Part shown: positions 62,796-64,000 of the stretch, piece by piece
Layout of the letters: each line of letters starts with the position of its first letter
Position numbering within the stretch: position 1 is the first letter of the stretch
Source of the DNA: Archilochus colubris
Lineage: Eukaryota > Chordata > Aves > Apodiformes > Trochilidae
Reading direction: 5' to 3'
Length of the DNA stretch: 64,000 nucleotides
NCBI GenBank assembly: GCA_023079485.1
Contig: CM041083.1
Span: 142,924,052 to 142,988,051, forward strand
The notes under the pieces: model-generated
What the model was told of the DNA's origin: nothing
The model's database searches: none
Seen by the model: the letters and a program-made list of their open reading frames with translations, nothing else
Program-made: the position numbers and the translations under genes

Positions 62796-64000
62796 CTGCA
62801 AACCAGGACACATAGAAAATGAATTGTTAAAAGGTATCACCTAAAATACCTGTTACAGCACAATAAGCTTTGATTAACATGCTTGCTGGGAACTTGGTCA
62901 AGCAAAGATCTGGATCAGATCAATGATTTCCAGTTGAAATCTCCTTCATCTGTGCTAGAAGAAGCCGTGAGTGACTTCCCAGTTCTTGGAGATCAGCATC
63001 AAGAAATATAATGCTATTCTATTAATTTCCTTCCACATTTTCAAAACATTGCAGCTCCATCTCACACATTTCTCTGACACACGCAACAGGTATCATATCA
63101 CAGAAGTGCAGCTGCTTGGATTCTTCAGGGCTAAGTCCTAGGTCACAATACAGCACATCCCTCTATGCATGCTCTAAATTGTTGATATATTTTAAAGTAT
63201 TTATGGGTGGATATAAAGGAAGCTGTAGGTATCATGTTCAAAATCATAAGCCAAACTCCTGCCCTATCTTAAATGGTTGCTTATTCTGGAGGCACCTAAA
63301 ACTTGCCAGAAACCAACCACTGTGACCTAGAAGTCAGACCTAGATTAAACAGATGGCTGTAGTTACATTTCTCCTGCCTGTCCAGAACTACTTTGGAGTG
63401 GACTGCAAATATATGGATCACAAAATATGCAATACTCCATGCAAATCCTTGGGTGGAATTGAAGAGGCAGGCCAGCTCAGATTACCCCTAGCACACACTG
63501 CCTGCATGATGTGCATCAGCCACAGTCACTCTTGCTCAGAAACCTGAACAGCAGAGATGCTGTGCATGCTGTGGTGTGACTTTTATAACTGTAACTTAAT
63601 AATTAGGAATACTGTGAAGAACAGCCTAAGGCCCACCTAAGCCCAGGGTTTTGAACCCCTGGGAGCACCCCAGCAGCTTAGGTGTTATTCTGGGAAAAGA
63701 GGAAGGGATTTCTAGTCACTATTTATGAATGTAGTTTGTCCCACAGCAAATAATCAATAGAGCTAGAAGAAAAAGGGAGAAAGACGAGTGTCTAGTGGAC
63801 AGAGGAAGGATATCTTGGAGTCAGAGCCCCTCATTCCACACAACCACCAATTTTCACATGCACTGCTTCTTATATAAAACCTCAATGTAGCCCAAATGCA
63901 GGGTACAGAGCCAGGCCCCATGTCACTTGCTCCCCTCCTGTCTGCAAGAACCCTAAATCCTTCATTCTGCTGTGTCAGAGGCAAATGTCCCCAGACCCTT
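62796..64000 (-). other. Upstream intron, incomplete at window edge
   Basis: Ends with the tttgcag acceptor of the 7S exon. No signal-peptide exon, CpG-rich promoter or opposite-strand partner gene is visible, so the head-to-head promoter expected for collagen IV pairs must lie beyond 64,000. A 51-nt hairpin lies at 63,634-63,684. Confidence 0.8.
63634..63684. repeat. Nested hairpin, 51 nt
   Basis: Outer arms CACCTAAGC and GCTTAGGTG (9 bp, perfect); inner arms CCCAGGGTT and AACCCCTGGG pair with one bulged base. No RNA family recognised. Confidence 0.6.

Noticed and set aside
63000..64000. Bidirectional collagen IV promoter or signal-peptide exon
   Set aside because: No CpG-rich DNA, no ATG exon with a hydrophobic core followed by a donor, and no opposite-strand collagen exon.
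1..64000. tRNA, rRNA, CRISPR, bacterial operon or prophage features
   Set aside because: No cloverleaf, rRNA or spaced-repeat pattern was seen; the sequence is vertebrate intronic DNA.

Overview
The window looks like avian nuclear DNA. The reason is a set of CR1 LINE 3' tails with the bird-typical ending (GATGATCTCTGAGGTCCCTTCCAACC followed by ATTCTATGATT-like octamers, quoted here only as short motifs), together with a vertebrate intron-exon gene. No bacterial, viral or CRISPR-type features apply. The only gene I can support is on the minus strand: the 5' portion of a type IV collagen alpha chain of the even (alpha2/alpha4/alpha6) class. Thirteen exons totalling 855 bp (285 codons) are recognisable. 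Each starts with a complete Gly codon after a cctag/acag-type acceptor, ends on a codon boundary at a GT donor, and together they read as one continuous N-terminal 7S region plus the start of the Gly-X-Y domain.

Layout from transcription start side to 3' side (high to low coordinates): 62,796-64,000 is upstream intron. The 7S cysteine exon is at 62,715-62,795. A very large intron of 49.6 kb (13,121-62,714) follows. Then come twelve clustered collagenous exons between 13,120 and 905, and 1-904 is the next intron. The signal peptide exon, promoter, most of the triple helix and the NC1 domain lie outside the window. Best match is COL4A2: the order and length of exons, the interruption ending in RYR after GQKGEPY, the GNRGLGFYG exon and the KGEEG-M-G exon all fit alpha2(IV). 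A few exons (7S exon spacing, the TRELMG interruption exon) lean to COL4A6, so the paralogue assignment is about 70 percent.

The big intron is mostly AT-rich unique-looking DNA with CR1 remnants (about 25.5, 41.4, 41.9, 47.0, 55.0, 55.5 and 56.3-57.8 kb), a 34-bp minisatellite (18.9 kb), smaller tandem repeats, two convergent CTCF-like motifs (19.45 kb plus strand, 35.25 kb minus strand) and an unexplained G+C-rich block with a nearly open frame (47.6-48.7 kb). A longer CR1 3' fragment sits in the intron at 5.4-8.3 kb. The most interesting non-genic structures are a truncated CR1 whose 5' junction is a perfect 18-bp inverted repeat, and a 115-bp CR1 flanked by a perfect 10-bp direct repeat. 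I found no convincing new biological system; most open frames in the window are chance frames in introns.
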